64,000 nt of DNA from Brevundimonas sp. G8 (GCF_902506205.1 NZ_LR732816.1:2644993-2708992); one strand, 5' to 3'; positions 44,963 through 55,585 are shown, counted from the stretch's first letter. The notes: generated by a model from the letters alone, not told the origin. Program-made: numbers and translations.

Positions 44963-45328
44963 ATGAAGATCAGGATCATTGCCGCCAGCGCCTTGGCGCT
45001 TTCGCTCATCGCCGGTGCAGCCCAAGCCATGACGGTGCAGGAGTTTCTGACCACCGCCAACGCCATCCCTCAGAACCCGACGGCCCTGCTGCGCTCGGAC
45101 ACGCGCCGGCTGATGGCCGAGTTCCGCGGCGCCGCCCGCACGGTTCGCGCCGAACAGACCGCCGCCACGACGGCCGGACGCACGCCTGCGACCTGCATGC
45201 CGGAAAAGGTGGGCTTCTCGCCGGACCAGATACTGGCCCGCTTCAACACCATTCCCGCCGCGCGTCGCAACATCAGCGTGACCCAGGCGATGCGCGAATG
45301 GATGGCGGCGGAGTATCCCTGCCGATAG
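44963..45328 (+). CDS. Small secreted protein, Rap1a/Tai-like
   Basis: From ATG 44963 (ribosome site aagggga) the product has 121 residues with a clear Sec signal (MKIRIIAASALALSLIAGAAQA). The mature part begins MTVQEFLTTANAIP and has two cysteines (TCMPEK and a C-terminal YPCR), a spacing and ending reminiscent of Rap1a/Tai immunity-type domains, which also end in YPC after a conserved amphipathic helix. No toxin or type VI secretion gene is near, so an immunity role has no support here. The call is tentative. Confidence 0.65.
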   Translation: MKIRIIAASALALSLIAGAAQAMTVQEFLTTANAIPQNPTALLRSDTRRLMAEFRGAARTVRAEQTAATTAGRTPATCMPEKVGFSPDQILARFNTIPAARRNISVTQAMREWMAAEYPCR

Positions 45329-45472
45329 GGCCAGGCGGATCGACGATCCTTCGCAGGACGGACGAAATCCGATTGAGGAATTCCGGTTCGTCCCCAGCCC
45401 CAACGATCTGTCCACGGCGCAGGCGGCGTCCCCGTCTGACGTAGGCGTGTGGGAGGGCTAGAGCGTTAATCG

Positions 45473-46963
<1,491 letters not shown>

Positions 46964-46986
46964 GTGGCTCGATGCCTCCGTCTCTT

Positions 46987-47313
46987 CTAGGGCGACCCAG
47001 AACCGAAAACGCTCAGACCTATAACCGCCGCCCATAGCAATGGTGCAAGGCTCAGACCCAGCGCCAGCCTTGGCTGTCTCAGTCCATAAGCGATCCAGGC
47101 CATAAGCGGTGACACCAGGATGGCGATGGGAAGCGTTAGAACCGCCCAGAAAAATATCTGCGCCGGGACAGAACGATCAGTCCCGAAGCCCATGAGCGTC
47201 GCCGCCGCCATGGCGCCCGCCGGCGCCGTCGCCAGCACACCGCCTACGCTGGCCACGATTAGCCAGATCAACAACGGCTGGCTGCGCTTTGGCTGATGCG
47301 GAACGAACGTCAT
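46987..47313 (-). CDS. Small hypothetical membrane protein
   Basis: The ATG at 47313 gives 108 residues: a basic N-terminus (HQPKRSQ) and three or four hydrophobic helices (PLLIWLIVASVGGVLA, IFFWAVLTLPIAILVSPLMAWIAYGL, ALGLSLAPLLWAAVIGLSVFG). I do not recognise a family. It lies on the opposite strand between dnaB and alr, where gene order is otherwise conserved, so it is probably a recent local addition. Confidence 0.6.
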   Translation of the reverse strand: MTFVPHQPKRSQPLLIWLIVASVGGVLATAPAGAMAAATLMGFGTDRSVPAQIFFWAVLTLPIAILVSPLMAWIAYGLRQPRLALGLSLAPLLWAAVIGLSVFGSGSP

Positions 47314-47373
47314 GACCAAAACCTAACAGCCTTCCCCTCTTCCATCGCCGAAAACTTGGGGCATAACGAGCGG

Positions 47374-48423
47374 ATGTTGACCCCCGCCGTCCTGTCCGTC
47401 GATCTCAGCGCCTTGGCGCGGAACTACCACACGCTGGGCGCCGTCAGCGGCCAGCCGGTGCATCCCGTGGTCAAGGCGGACGGCTATGGATTGGGGGCGC
47501 AGGCGGTGGCGACGCGGCTGATGGCCGAGGGGGCGCGGACCTTCTTCGTGGCGCGGGCGGCCGAGGGGGTGCGGCTGCGGGCCGCGCTGGGGTCGCAAGG
47601 CGACGGCGGGCCGGTCATCTATGTGCTCGACGGATGCCACGGCGACGACGCCGAGAGGCTGAAGGCGGCGGAGCTGCGGCCGGTGCTGAACCATCCGGCG
47701 CAGATGCAGGCCTGGGCGGCGGCGGGCGGCGGGACGTGCGGTCTGCAGATCGACACCGGCATGAACAGGCTGGGCGTCCGGCCCGAGGATGCGCCCGAGG
47801 CCTTTGACGGTCTGGCCCTGGTCCTGACCCACCTGGCCTGCGCCGACGAACCGGCCAATCCGATGAACCGACGCCAGCGCGACGCTTTCGCGGGCGTGGT
47901 GGGTCGCTATCCGGGCGTGATCCGGTCCTTCGCCAATTCCAGCGGCTGTTTCCTCGGACCCGATTTCGCCTTCGACACCGTGCGGCCGGGCATCTGCCTG
48001 TACGGCGGCGGGCCCGAGGGGCGGCCCGATCCCAGGATCGCGCCCGTGGCTGCGCTGACGGCCCAGGTGCTTCAGGTCCGCGACGTGCCGGCGGGCGAGA
48101 GCGTCGGCTACTCGCGTGGTTTCATCGCCGAGCGGCCGATGCGGATCGCGACGGTGGCGGCGGGCTATGCCGATGGATTGCTGCGGTCCTACTCGCCGCA
48201 GGGCGAGGTCTGGATCGCGAACGAGACCCGACCGCTGCTGGGTCGGGTCTCGATGGACGTCTGCGCGGTGGACATCACCGGCCTGGACGTCGCGGTCGGC
48301 GATCCGGTCGAGCTGTTCGGCCCGAACCGGCTATTGGACGATGCCGCGGCCGCGGCGGGGACCATCAGCTATGAGCTGCTGACCTCGATCACCCCCCGCG
48401 TGCCGCGCGTCTATTCTCAGTAG
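47374..48423 (+). CDS. alr: Alanine racemase
   Basis: ATG 47374 gives 349 residues, on the short side for the family. It interconverts L- and D-alanine for peptidoglycan, with PLP on the lysine of VVKADGYGLGA (about 34). Other motifs are QIDTGMNRLGV, VGYSRGF with the catalytic tyrosine of the second half, and GRVSMDVCAVDITG. The 3' end overlaps the convergent YIP1-like gene by 7 bases. Confidence 0.94.
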   Translation: MLTPAVLSVDLSALARNYHTLGAVSGQPVHPVVKADGYGLGAQAVATRLMAEGARTFFVARAAEGVRLRAALGSQGDGGPVIYVLDGCHGDDAERLKAAELRPVLNHPAQMQAWAAAGGGTCGLQIDTGMNRLGVRPEDAPEAFDGLALVLTHLACADEPANPMNRRQRDAFAGVVGRYPGVIRSFANSSGCFLGPDFAFDTVRPGICLYGGGPEGRPDPRIAPVAALTAQVLQVRDVPAGESVGYSRGFIAERPMRIATVAAGYADGLLRSYSPQGEVWIANETRPLLGRVSMDVCAVDITGLDVAVGDPVELFGPNRLLDDAAAAAGTISYELLTSITPRVPRVYSQ

Positions 48424-49046
48424 CCAGCGCCCATCGCGGCGAGACCGGCGGTCGAGGCGACGAAGGTCAGGGCGATGGCGCCGACGATGGCGGCCATGAC
48501 GAAGCCCAGGACGAGACCGGCGATCAGGACGACGATGAAATAGACCACCTTCTTGTCTTCCGGGACCTTCATCAGGATCGGCAGGCCCAGGAACAGCAGA
48601 ACCAGGCTGTAAATCCCGCCGATGACGGCCAGCAGGCCCAGCATCGGGATCAGGTTGAAGATGCCCGCGATCCACGACGCGGTCGAGGCATAGACCGCCA
48701 GCTTCATCGCCTGAACCGGGTTCGGCGTGCCACCGAAGCTGGAGGCCAGGGCGTTGATGATCAGACCCAGAATGAAAACGCTGGCCAAAGCCAAGCCGTA
48801 GGAGACGATGGCCAGCACCAAGGCGCTGACGATCGAGGCATGGCCGAACACCACGCCGCCGATCAGGGTCGCGACCGGACCGATGGCGGCCAGGATCATC
48901 GCATAGCGCGTGAACAGGCTCTTGTTGGTGGCGAACTCGCCGTCGATGCGCAGCCACTCGATCTTGGGCTGAAGCAGGATTCCCTTGACCCGTGCGATCA
49001 GGGCGGGATCGACGGCGGGTTGGGAGTGGGTCGTCGGATCGGTCAT
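48417..49046 (-). CDS. YIP1-family membrane protein
   Basis: The 209-residue protein has a soluble N-terminus (VDPALIARVKGILLQPKIEWLRI) and about five helices starting near residue 50. The phrase RVKGILLQPKxEW is characteristic of bacterial YIP1 proteins. Function in bacteria is not established. It is transcribed away from radA and converges with alr. Confidence 0.85.
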   Translation of the reverse strand: MTDPTTHSQPAVDPALIARVKGILLQPKIEWLRIDGEFATNKSLFTRYAMILAAIGPVATLIGGVVFGHASIVSALVLAIVSYGLALASVFILGLIINALASSFGGTPNPVQAMKLAVYASTASWIAGIFNLIPMLGLLAVIGGIYSLVLLFLGLPILMKVPEDKKVVYFIVVLIAGLVLGFVMAAIVGAIALTFVASTAGLAAMGAGY

Positions 49047-49231
49047 GGCGCGCCTCGGCGATTGATGTGTGTCGAATGTTGACGTTGCGTCGCCTCAAGA
49101 AGCAAGGGCGTGCGACGGGTTCTCAATACCTTGGTATGGCAAAGGTTGCGTGTACGACCGAAACTGTCGTGGAAACAGGCCATGCGCTGTCGAACAGGCG
49201 GCCCAAACCGTCCGATCTGCTAAGGAAGCCC

Positions 49232-50602
49232 ATGGCTCGCGATTCCGCTCTCTATGTCTGTCAGTCCTGCGGCACGGTTCACGGCAAATGGTCGGGCCAG
49301 TGCAGTTCCTGCGGCCAGTGGAACACCCTGAGCGAGGAAAGCCGTTCGGCCCCGCCCGGCGCGATCAAACCTTCGGCGGCCACCTCGGCCCGAACGCGCG
49401 GCATTCAGTTCGAGACCCTTCAGTCCGACACGCCCGAACCGCCGCGCATCACCACGGGCGTGGCCGAGTTCGACCGCGTCTGCGGCGGCGGCGTGGTGCC
49501 GGGATCCGCCATCCTGCTCAGCGGCGACCCTGGCGTGGGCAAATCCACCCTGTTGCTGGAGGTCGCGGCCAAGGCGGCGCTGAAGGGATCGCGCGTGGCC
49601 TATATCTCCGGCGAGGAAGCCGTCGAGCAGATCCGGGCGCGGGCCAAGCGAATGGGTCTGGCGGATGCGCCAGTCAATCTGGCGGCGGCGACGGCGCTGC
49701 GTGAAATCCTGGGCACGCTGAAGCGCGAGCATTTCGACATCGTCATCGTCGATTCGATCCAGACCCTGTGGTCCGATGTCCATGAAAGCGGCCCCGGCTC
49801 GATCACCCAGGTCCGGGCCTGCGCCGGCGAGATGGTGCGTCTGGCCAAGTCTCACGGCGTGGCGGTCATACTGGTCGGTCACGTCACCAAGGACGGCCAG
49901 GTCGCCGGCCCCCGCGTGGTCGAACACCTGGTCGACGCCGTCATGACCTTCGAGGGCGAGCGCGGCTATCCGTTCCGCATCCTGCGCGCCGGCAAGAACC
50001 GCTTCGGCGCCACCGACGAGATCGGCGTGTTCGAAATGGGCGACAGCGGCCTGCGCGAGGTGGCCAATCCGTCCGCCCTGTTCCTGGGAGAAGGCAAGGA
50101 GCGTGCGCCCGGCGCCGCCGTCTTCGCCGGAATCGAAGGCTCGCGCCCCGTGCTGGTCGAAATGCAGGCCCTGGTGTCCAAGTCCGCCTATGGCACCCCG
50201 CGTCGAGCCGTGATCGGCTGGGAGACCGGGCGCCTGGCCATGGTGCTGGCCGTGCTGGAGGCCCGCTGTGGTTTCGGCTTCGGCGATCAGGACGTCTATC
50301 TGAACGTTGCGGGCGGCCTGCGCATCAACGAACCCGCTGCGGACCTCGCGGCGGCGGCGGCCCTGATCAGCTCGGCGACCGGCGTCTCCCTGCCCCAGGG
50401 CTGCGTCGTCTTCGGCGAGATCGGCCTGTCGGGCGAGGTCCGCAGCGTCGGCCGCGCCGAGGCCCGCCTGCGCGAGGCGCAGAAGCTGGGCTTCGATCAG
50501 GTGCTGAGCCCCACGCTGACCGCCAAGACCAAGGGCGTGAAGGTGACATCGGTGACGCGTCTGACGGATGTGGTCGAACGAATCTCGCAGAACCGCTATT
50601 AG
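49232..50602 (+). CDS. radA: DNA repair protein RadA
   Basis: The ATG at 49232 gives 456 residues and starts directly before the zinc finger CQSCGTVHGKWSGQCSSC. An open frame continues upstream for 80 codons, but family members start here. Then come Walker A GDPGVGKSTLL, IDSIQTLW (Walker B), the RadA-specific KNRFG (near residue 250) and a Lon-like C-terminal domain (NVAGGLRINEPAADLA, FGEIGLSGEVRSV). It promotes branch migration in recombinational repair. cvpA and purF follow. Confidence 0.96.
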   Translation: MARDSALYVCQSCGTVHGKWSGQCSSCGQWNTLSEESRSAPPGAIKPSAATSARTRGIQFETLQSDTPEPPRITTGVAEFDRVCGGGVVPGSAILLSGDPGVGKSTLLLEVAAKAALKGSRVAYISGEEAVEQIRARAKRMGLADAPVNLAAATALREILGTLKREHFDIVIVDSIQTLWSDVHESGPGSITQVRACAGEMVRLAKSHGVAVILVGHVTKDGQVAGPRVVEHLVDAVMTFEGERGYPFRILRAGKNRFGATDEIGVFEMGDSGLREVANPSALFLGEGKERAPGAAVFAGIEGSRPVLVEMQALVSKSAYGTPRRAVIGWETGRLAMVLAVLEARCGFGFGDQDVYLNVAGGLRINEPAADLAAAAALISSATGVSLPQGCVVFGEIGLSGEVRSVGRAEARLREAQKLGFDQVLSPTLTAKTKGVKVTSVTRLTDVVERISQNRY

Positions 50603-50633
50603 ACCCCCGTAGCAACCGCAGGATCCCGAACGC

Positions 50634-51230
50634 GTGACCGGATACGACGTCTTCGCCATTGTGGTGATCCTGTTTTCCGTCGCCGCCGGCTGGGTGCGCG
50701 GCGGGGTGCGCGAGATCATCACCCTGCTCAGCGCGACCCTGGCCGCCCTGGTGGCGCTGATCAGCCTGCCGTGGACCGCAAGTATCGGCCGGTCGTTCGT
50801 GGATCCCGAGTGGGCCGGGTCGATCCTGGCGGCCGTCCTGACCTTCTTCGTCGTCTATTTCGGCCTGCGCCTGGTCGGGTCGATGATTTCCAAGAGCGCC
50901 AAGGACAATCCGCACCTGGGCGGCGTCGACCGCGTGTTCGGCCTGCTGATCGGCGGCATCCGCGCCCTGGTCCTGATCGGAGCCGTTCATCTGGTCGTCG
51001 TGGCGGCCCTGCCGGGGGAGCGGACGCCGCGTTGGCTGACCAATGCGGCCCTCTATCCGGTCAGCGCCATGGGCGCGCGCGCCATCCAGATTGTCCTGCC
51101 CAGCCTCGGGCGCGGCGCCGACGCGATCACGCCCGTGGTCGATTCGTCCGTGCGCAGGGGATTTTCGGACGACGAAGCCTTGCCCCAGACGCAATCAGAG
51201 CCTAACTCGCGCCGCGAAGCCGCCCCTTAA
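50634..51230 (+). CDS. cvpA: CvpA family inner-membrane protein
   Basis: The GTG at 50634 gives 198 residues. Four helices fill the first 125 residues (YDVFAIVVILFSVAAGWVRGGVREIITLLSATLAALVAL, AAVLTFFVVYFGLRLVG, VFGLLIGGIRALVLIGAVHLVVV), followed by a short cytoplasmic tail. The RVFGLLIGGIRA motif is diagnostic of CvpA. It stands before purF as in many proteobacteria. CvpA is linked to colicin V production and envelope stress; the exact activity is unclear. Confidence 0.93.
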   Translation: MTGYDVFAIVVILFSVAAGWVRGGVREIITLLSATLAALVALISLPWTASIGRSFVDPEWAGSILAAVLTFFVVYFGLRLVGSMISKSAKDNPHLGGVDRVFGLLIGGIRALVLIGAVHLVVVAALPGERTPRWLTNAALYPVSAMGARAIQIVLPSLGRGADAITPVVDSSVRRGFSDDEALPQTQSEPNSRREAAP

Positions 51231-51256
51231 GTTTCCCCGGTCATCGGAGCCCCACG

Positions 51257-52762
51257 ATGCGCCACCATATCGCCGATCCCGTCGTTCACCGCGAGCACTG
51301 GCGCGAGCCGGAAGACGACCAGCTGCGGCTGGAGTGCGGCGTCTGCGGCGTCTGGGGCGCCGACGCGGACGAAGGCTCGGCCATCGTCGCCCTTGGCCTG
51401 CACGCCCTTCAGCACCGCGGTCAGGAAGCCTGCGGCATCGCCAGCGTCAAGGACGAGCGGTTCCACACCGAACGTCACCAGGGCCTGGTGGGCGAGGCCT
51501 TCGGCGGCGCCGATCTGATGACGCGGATGCCCGGCCGCGCGGCCGTGGGCCACACCCGCTATTCCACAGCGGGCGGCAGCTTCCTGCGCAACATCCAGCC
51601 GATGTTCGCCGACCTGGACCAAGGCGGCATCGCCCTGGCGCACAACGGCAACCTGACCAACTTCAAGTTCCTGCACAGCCAGTTGGTCAGCGAAGGCGCC
51701 ATCTTCCAGTCGACCTCGGACTCCGAAGTCATCCTCCACCTGATCGCCCGCAGCCGTAAGGCCAAGATCGTCGACCGCTTCATCGACGCCCTGGCTCGGA
51801 TCGAGGGCGGCTATGCCCTAGTCGCCCAGACGCGCACCAAGATGATCGGCGCACGTGACCCGCTGGGCATCCGGCCGCTGGTGCTGGGTCAGGTCGGCGA
51901 GGCCTGGGTGTTGGCGTCCGAGACCTGCGCCCTGGACATGATGGGCGCGACCTTCGTCCGCGACGTCGAGCACGGCGAGATCGTGGTCATCGACGACAGC
52001 GGCCTGCGTTCGCTCAAACCCTTCCCCGCGCGCGTCGCTCGCCCCTGCCTGTTCGAATACGTCTATTTCTCGCGCCCGGATTCGGTCGTGAACGGCCGTT
52101 CGGTCTATGAGGTCCGCAAGGAGATGGGCCGGGGTCTGGCCCGCGAACTGGGCGTCGACGCCGACATCGTCGTGCCGGTGCCCGACTCGGGCGTGCCGGC
52201 GGCTCTTGGCTATGCCCAGGAAAGCGGCATTCCCTACGAGATGGGCATCATCCGCAGCCACTATCTGGGCCGCACCTTCATCCAGCCCAGCCAGGGCGCC
52301 CGCCAGAAGGGCGTGCGCATGAAGCACAGCCCCAACAAGTCGGCTCTCGCCGGCAAGCGGGTCGTGCTGATCGATGATTCCATCGTGCGCGGCACCACCT
52401 CGCTGAAGCTGGTTCGGGCCGTGCGCGCCGCCGGCGCGACCGAGGTCCACCTGCGCTCGGCCAGCCCCCAGATACTGTTCCCCGACTTCTACGGCATCGA
52501 CATGCCGGAGCGCGCCCAGCTGCTGGCCGCCAACAAGACTCTGGAAGAGATGCGCGACCTGCTGGAAGTCGATTCGCTCGGCTTCCTGTCCATCGACGGC
52601 CTGTATCAGGCGATGGGCGAGACGGGCCGCGACAACGCCGCGCCCCAGTTCACCGACCACTATTTCACCGGCGACTACCCCACCCGCCTGCTGGATCGCG
52701 AGATCGAGGAAGGCGGCCGCGAGTTCGGCGCCAAACAGTTGTCGCTGCTGGTCAGCGCCTGA
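51257..52762 (+). CDS. purF: Amidophosphoribosyltransferase
   Basis: The 501-residue enzyme makes 5-phosphoribosylamine, the first step of purine synthesis. The Ntn-type nucleophile is Cys27 (LECGVCGVWG), exposed after removal of a 26-residue propeptide, as in B. subtilis-type PurF. Glutaminase motifs are ALQHRGQEACGI and GHTRYSTAGG; the PRPP loop is VLIDDSIVRGTTS. The C-terminal CxxC of Fe-S-containing homologues is absent (FTDHYFTGDYPTR instead), so a 4Fe-4S cluster is not expected. A terminator hairpin follows at 52791. Confidence 0.96.
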   Translation: MRHHIADPVVHREHWREPEDDQLRLECGVCGVWGADADEGSAIVALGLHALQHRGQEACGIASVKDERFHTERHQGLVGEAFGGADLMTRMPGRAAVGHTRYSTAGGSFLRNIQPMFADLDQGGIALAHNGNLTNFKFLHSQLVSEGAIFQSTSDSEVILHLIARSRKAKIVDRFIDALARIEGGYALVAQTRTKMIGARDPLGIRPLVLGQVGEAWVLASETCALDMMGATFVRDVEHGEIVVIDDSGLRSLKPFPARVARPCLFEYVYFSRPDSVVNGRSVYEVRKEMGRGLARELGVDADIVVPVPDSGVPAALGYAQESGIPYEMGIIRSHYLGRTFIQPSQGARQKGVRMKHSPNKSALAGKRVVLIDDSIVRGTTSLKLVRAVRAAGATEVHLRSASPQILFPDFYGIDMPERAQLLAANKTLEEMRDLLEVDSLGFLSIDGLYQAMGETGRDNAAPQFTDHYFTGDYPTRLLDREIEEGGREFGAKQLSLLVSA

Positions 52763-52790
52763 CGGCTGCCTGTTTAGCGAGGCTTAGAGA

Positions 52791-52818
52791 AAAGGGCGCT
52801 CCGAAAAGCGCCCTTTGC
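52791..52818. terminator. Bidirectional terminator between purF and the TonB receptor
   Basis: A perfect 10-base stem aaagggcgct / agcgcccttt with a 6-base loop. A-rich and T-rich tails on the two sides allow it to stop both purF (plus) and the receptor gene (minus). Confidence 0.85.
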
Positions 52819-52840
52819 CGAACAACTGGTCAGCCCTGGC

Positions 52841-55264
52841 TCACCACTTCACGCTCAGACGCGCATAGCCGTAGCGCCCGTTGAAGCCGAAGGGGGAATA
52901 GTAGGGGAAGCCCAGCACGCCGTTGGAGTTCAGCGTCGCCGGCACGAAGTCCGGGTATTCGTCGAACACATTGTCCACCCCGATCGCCACCCCGACGCGT
53001 TCCGTCAGCTGGAAACGGCCTTCCAGATCGACGACCGTCTTGGCGCCCGTGCTGTAGTCGTTGGCCGGGGTCGAGCCGGCCTGCAGCACATCGCCATAGT
53101 AGGTGGCGCGCACGGTGGCGCCCCACTTGTCCCGGCTCCAGTCCGCCGCCGCCGAGACCTTGGTGTCCGGCGTGCCGTCCTCGATGGTCAGGATACGCTG
53201 GCGCGAGAAAAGGGTCGGCACCGGATTCAGCACGGATGAGGAAGTCGGCACGCTGTTCACCGACACATCGTTGAAGTTGGCCGCTACCGTGAAGTCGAAG
53301 TCGCCGAGCGTGTCCGTGGGCAGACGATAGCGGCCCACGATGTCCACCCCCTCCGTCGAGGTCGAGACCCCGTTCAGGAAGAAGCGCGCCGCCTGGACGC
53401 CTTGCGGATCCAGCAGGCTGGCGACTTGACCCGAGAATGTCCGGTTGATCAGCTCGGACAGTACGATTTGATCTTCGATGTCGATCTTGTAGGCGTCCAC
53501 CGTCAGGTCGAACCGGCCCAGGCGGATGACGGCGCCCAGCGAATAGTTGGTCGAGGTCTCGGCCTTCAGCGGACGGGCGCCCAGGGCTGCGGCGACGGCG
53601 CTGGTGGCGGGGAAGGTGCCGGTCTCGACCACGGCGCCGTTCTGGATCACCGAGGCGGTCGAGGTGAAATACGACTGCTGCAACGAGGGCGCGCGGAAGC
53701 CGGTCGAGACCGATCCCCGCAGGGCGAAACTGGGCGTGAAGTCATAGCGGGCCGACAGCTTGCCTGTCTGGGTGTCGCCGAAATCGGAATAGTCCTCGAA
53801 CCGCACGGCGCCCTCGACGCGCAGCTTGTCGGTCAGGGGGATTTCCACGTCGGCGTATGCGGCGAAGTTGTTGCGATCGACATCGACGGCGTTCGAGGGC
53901 TGGAAGCCCACGAAGCCCTGGGCGCCGCCGGTCAGGGCGGTGTTGGCGCCCAGCGGGCCGCGGTTGTAGCTTTCGGGCTGACCGGCCTCGATCTTGTAGT
54001 TCTCCCAGCGCTGCTCAAGGCCCCAGGCGAAGTTCAGCGGGCCGCCGGACAGGCCGACCTCGAACTCGCGGCTGAAGTCGGCGCCCAGAACCAGCTGGTC
54101 ATAGATCAGGCTGCCGGAATCGAAGCTGGTCGGCGAAGCGGCGCCATAGGTGGAGTTCAGCGAGTCCTCGGTGCGGAAGTCCAGAGCGTTGCGGCCGTAG
54201 GTCAGGCTAACGTCCGTGTTCCAGCCGGCCAGTTCGCCGCGCAGGCCGCCGGCCAGGGATGCGTCCTTCGAGCTGATCGCCACCTTGGGCAGGAAGCCAT
54301 TGGGATAGATGGCGGCGACATTGTTGGCGTTGTCGGACAGGCGAGGGAAGGCGGCGCCTTCGCTGTCGCGGTCCTGATAGCCGGCCCAGCCATAGGCCTC
54401 CCAGCCGTTGCCCAAGCCCTTGCCGGCGTTGGCGAAGACCGTCCATTGCTCCACGTCCGGGTCGCCGAAGCGGGCGGTGATGGCGCCGTTCGCCGCTGCA
54501 CGGGGGTCATAGTCCGAGCGGTTGGTCGATTCGCGGTTCAGATATTCGGCCGACAGGGTCAAGAAGCCGTCGTCGCCCAGCGAGAAGCCCTGCCAGGCCG
54601 AAGCCGTCACCGTGCCGCCGTCCTGTTCGTCGCGCTCGCCGCGCGCGGTTTTTACCGTGGTAAAATACTGGCCGTAGGTCACGCTGGCGCCGCCGCCGCT
54701 GGAGGCTTCCTTCAGACGCAGGTTCACCACGCCGGCGATCGCGTCCGAGCCGTACTGGGCCGATGCGCCGTCGCGCAGCACCTCGACCCGGTCCAGGGCG
54801 CCGGTCGGGATGGTGTTCAGGTCGACGGCGGCCGACCCGCGACCCACGACGCCGTTGACGTTGACCAGGGCTGAGGCGTGGCGACGCGTGCCGTTCACCA
54901 GCACCAGCGTCTGATCCGGCGACAGGCCGCGCAGGGTGATCGGCCGGATCGAGTCGGTGCCGTCGTTGGCGGATGGGCGCTGGAAAGTCAGCGACGGGAC
55001 GGCCTGGGCCAAGGCGGTGGCGAACTCGGTCGTGCCGCGCGTCTGAAGCGCCTGCGCCGTCACCACATCCACGGGGGCCAGGGTGTCTAGGCGCGAGCGG
55101 TTCTGGACCCGCGTGCCGGTGACGACGATGTCGTCCACTTGGGCCGCCTCTTCGGCGCTAGGCTCGGCGGTCTGGGCGAAGGTGGGAGTGGCGGTCAGCA
55201 GGGCGAGCGTCGAAACGGTCGCGAACAGGGCCGGGACGGCGGCCCGTTTCAGGGTAGTGCGCAT
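52841..55264 (-). CDS. TonB-dependent receptor (first of a tandem pair)
   Basis: The 807-residue receptor has a 30-residue signal (ending TATPTFA), VDDIVVTGTR, and a plug with NRSRLDTLAPVDVV, LRGLSPDQTLVLVNGTRRHASALVNVNG and VEVLRDGASAQYGSDAIAGVVNLRLK. The barrel ends GRYGYARLSVKW, a terminal aromatic residue. It is clearly related to the receptor encoded next upstream (55605) throughout the plug and barrel, pointing to tandem duplication. A Cys-rich mini-ORF and two hairpins lie in its 5' leader (see 55365). The ligand is unknown. Confidence 0.93.
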   Translation of the reverse strand: MRTTLKRAAVPALFATVSTLALLTATPTFAQTAEPSAEEAAQVDDIVVTGTRVQNRSRLDTLAPVDVVTAQALQTRGTTEFATALAQAVPSLTFQRPSANDGTDSIRPITLRGLSPDQTLVLVNGTRRHASALVNVNGVVGRGSAAVDLNTIPTGALDRVEVLRDGASAQYGSDAIAGVVNLRLKEASSGGGASVTYGQYFTTVKTARGERDEQDGGTVTASAWQGFSLGDDGFLTLSAEYLNRESTNRSDYDPRAAANGAITARFGDPDVEQWTVFANAGKGLGNGWEAYGWAGYQDRDSEGAAFPRLSDNANNVAAIYPNGFLPKVAISSKDASLAGGLRGELAGWNTDVSLTYGRNALDFRTEDSLNSTYGAASPTSFDSGSLIYDQLVLGADFSREFEVGLSGGPLNFAWGLEQRWENYKIEAGQPESYNRGPLGANTALTGGAQGFVGFQPSNAVDVDRNNFAAYADVEIPLTDKLRVEGAVRFEDYSDFGDTQTGKLSARYDFTPSFALRGSVSTGFRAPSLQQSYFTSTASVIQNGAVVETGTFPATSAVAAALGARPLKAETSTNYSLGAVIRLGRFDLTVDAYKIDIEDQIVLSELINRTFSGQVASLLDPQGVQAARFFLNGVSTSTEGVDIVGRYRLPTDTLGDFDFTVAANFNDVSVNSVPTSSSVLNPVPTLFSRQRILTIEDGTPDTKVSAAADWSRDKWGATVRATYYGDVLQAGSTPANDYSTGAKTVVDLEGRFQLTERVGVAIGVDNVFDEYPDFVPATLNSNGVLGFPYYSPFGFNGRYGYARLSVKW

Positions 55265-55307
55265 TGAGAGATTTCCTAAGGCTTATTTTTGGCGCGAGCG
55301 CGCATCG

Positions 55308-55326
55308 CCGCCGCTGATGGCGGCGG
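55308..55326 (-). promoter_or_regulatory. Leader hairpin between mini-ORF and TonB receptor start
   Basis: ccgccgc (55308-55314) and gcggcgg (55320-55326) form a 7-base GC stem with a 5-base loop in the transcript leader, 43 bases before the receptor ATG. It could be the alternative partner structure to the hairpin at 55358-55373, but no competing pairing is proven. Confidence 0.4.
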
Positions 55327-55357
55327 GCTTTGAAGTCGATCTGAAGTTCAGGTGTCG

Positions 55358-55373
55358 TGCGGCCTCAGCCGCA
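55358..55373 (-). promoter_or_regulatory. Hairpin containing the Cys-Cys-Gly-stop codons of the leader mini-ORF
   Basis: On the minus strand tgcggc pairs perfectly with gccgca around the loop tgag. The last Cys codon, the Gly codon and the TGA stop of the mini-ORF at 55365-55424 fall inside this hairpin, so a translating or stalled ribosome would decide whether it forms. Confidence 0.45.
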
Positions 55374-55424
55374 ACATCGCCCACGGGCGGGCGGCATCGC
55401 CACGAAATAAGGGGTAATCGTCAT
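55365..55424 (-). CDS. Candidate 19-residue Cys-rich leader peptide upstream of a TonB receptor
   Basis: ATG at 55424 is preceded by ggag with a 6-7 base spacing, a better ribosome site than many genes here. The peptide reads MTITPYFVAMPPARGRCCG and stops 100 bases before the receptor start. The RGRCCG-stop end is in a hairpin. Size, site and position are those of a regulatory leader ORF (compare the polycysteine leader ORFs reported in mycobacteria and the copper-sensing upstream ORF of a Bordetella TonB receptor). No homology is claimed. In-frame ATGs further upstream exist (55493 etc.) and could give a longer form. Confidence 0.45.
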   Translation of the reverse strand: MTITPYFVAMPPARGRCCG

Positions 55425-55558
55425 CGCCGTCTCCAACCGCACGGTCGGGGAGGTCCCGGCGGTCATGGCCATATCAGGGCGAAGGTGCGGCGGGTCAATC
55501 GACGCGGGAGCGCATGTTTTCTGCGGCGGTCTGGTAGAAAATCTATCGCAACGCAAAG

Positions 55559-55585
55559 CGGGGCGCTCCGAAGAGCGCCCCGTTC
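55559..55585 (-). terminator. Terminator hairpin after the second TonB receptor
   Basis: cggggcgct and agcgccccg form a 9-base stem around a 6-base loop 20 bases after the minus-strand receptor stop. The T-run on the minus strand is poor (ctttgcg), so it may only be partly effective. The design is like that of 52791. Confidence 0.6.

Noticed and set aside
44777..45415. Upstream extension of the second SDR frame
   Set aside because: The SDR cofactor motif begins soon after ATG 44776; the extension overlaps the small secreted protein gene at 44963.
48992..49231. 80-codon upstream extension of radA
   Set aside because: It overlaps the divergent YIP1 gene start and has no conserved sequence; RadA proteins start just before the zinc finger.
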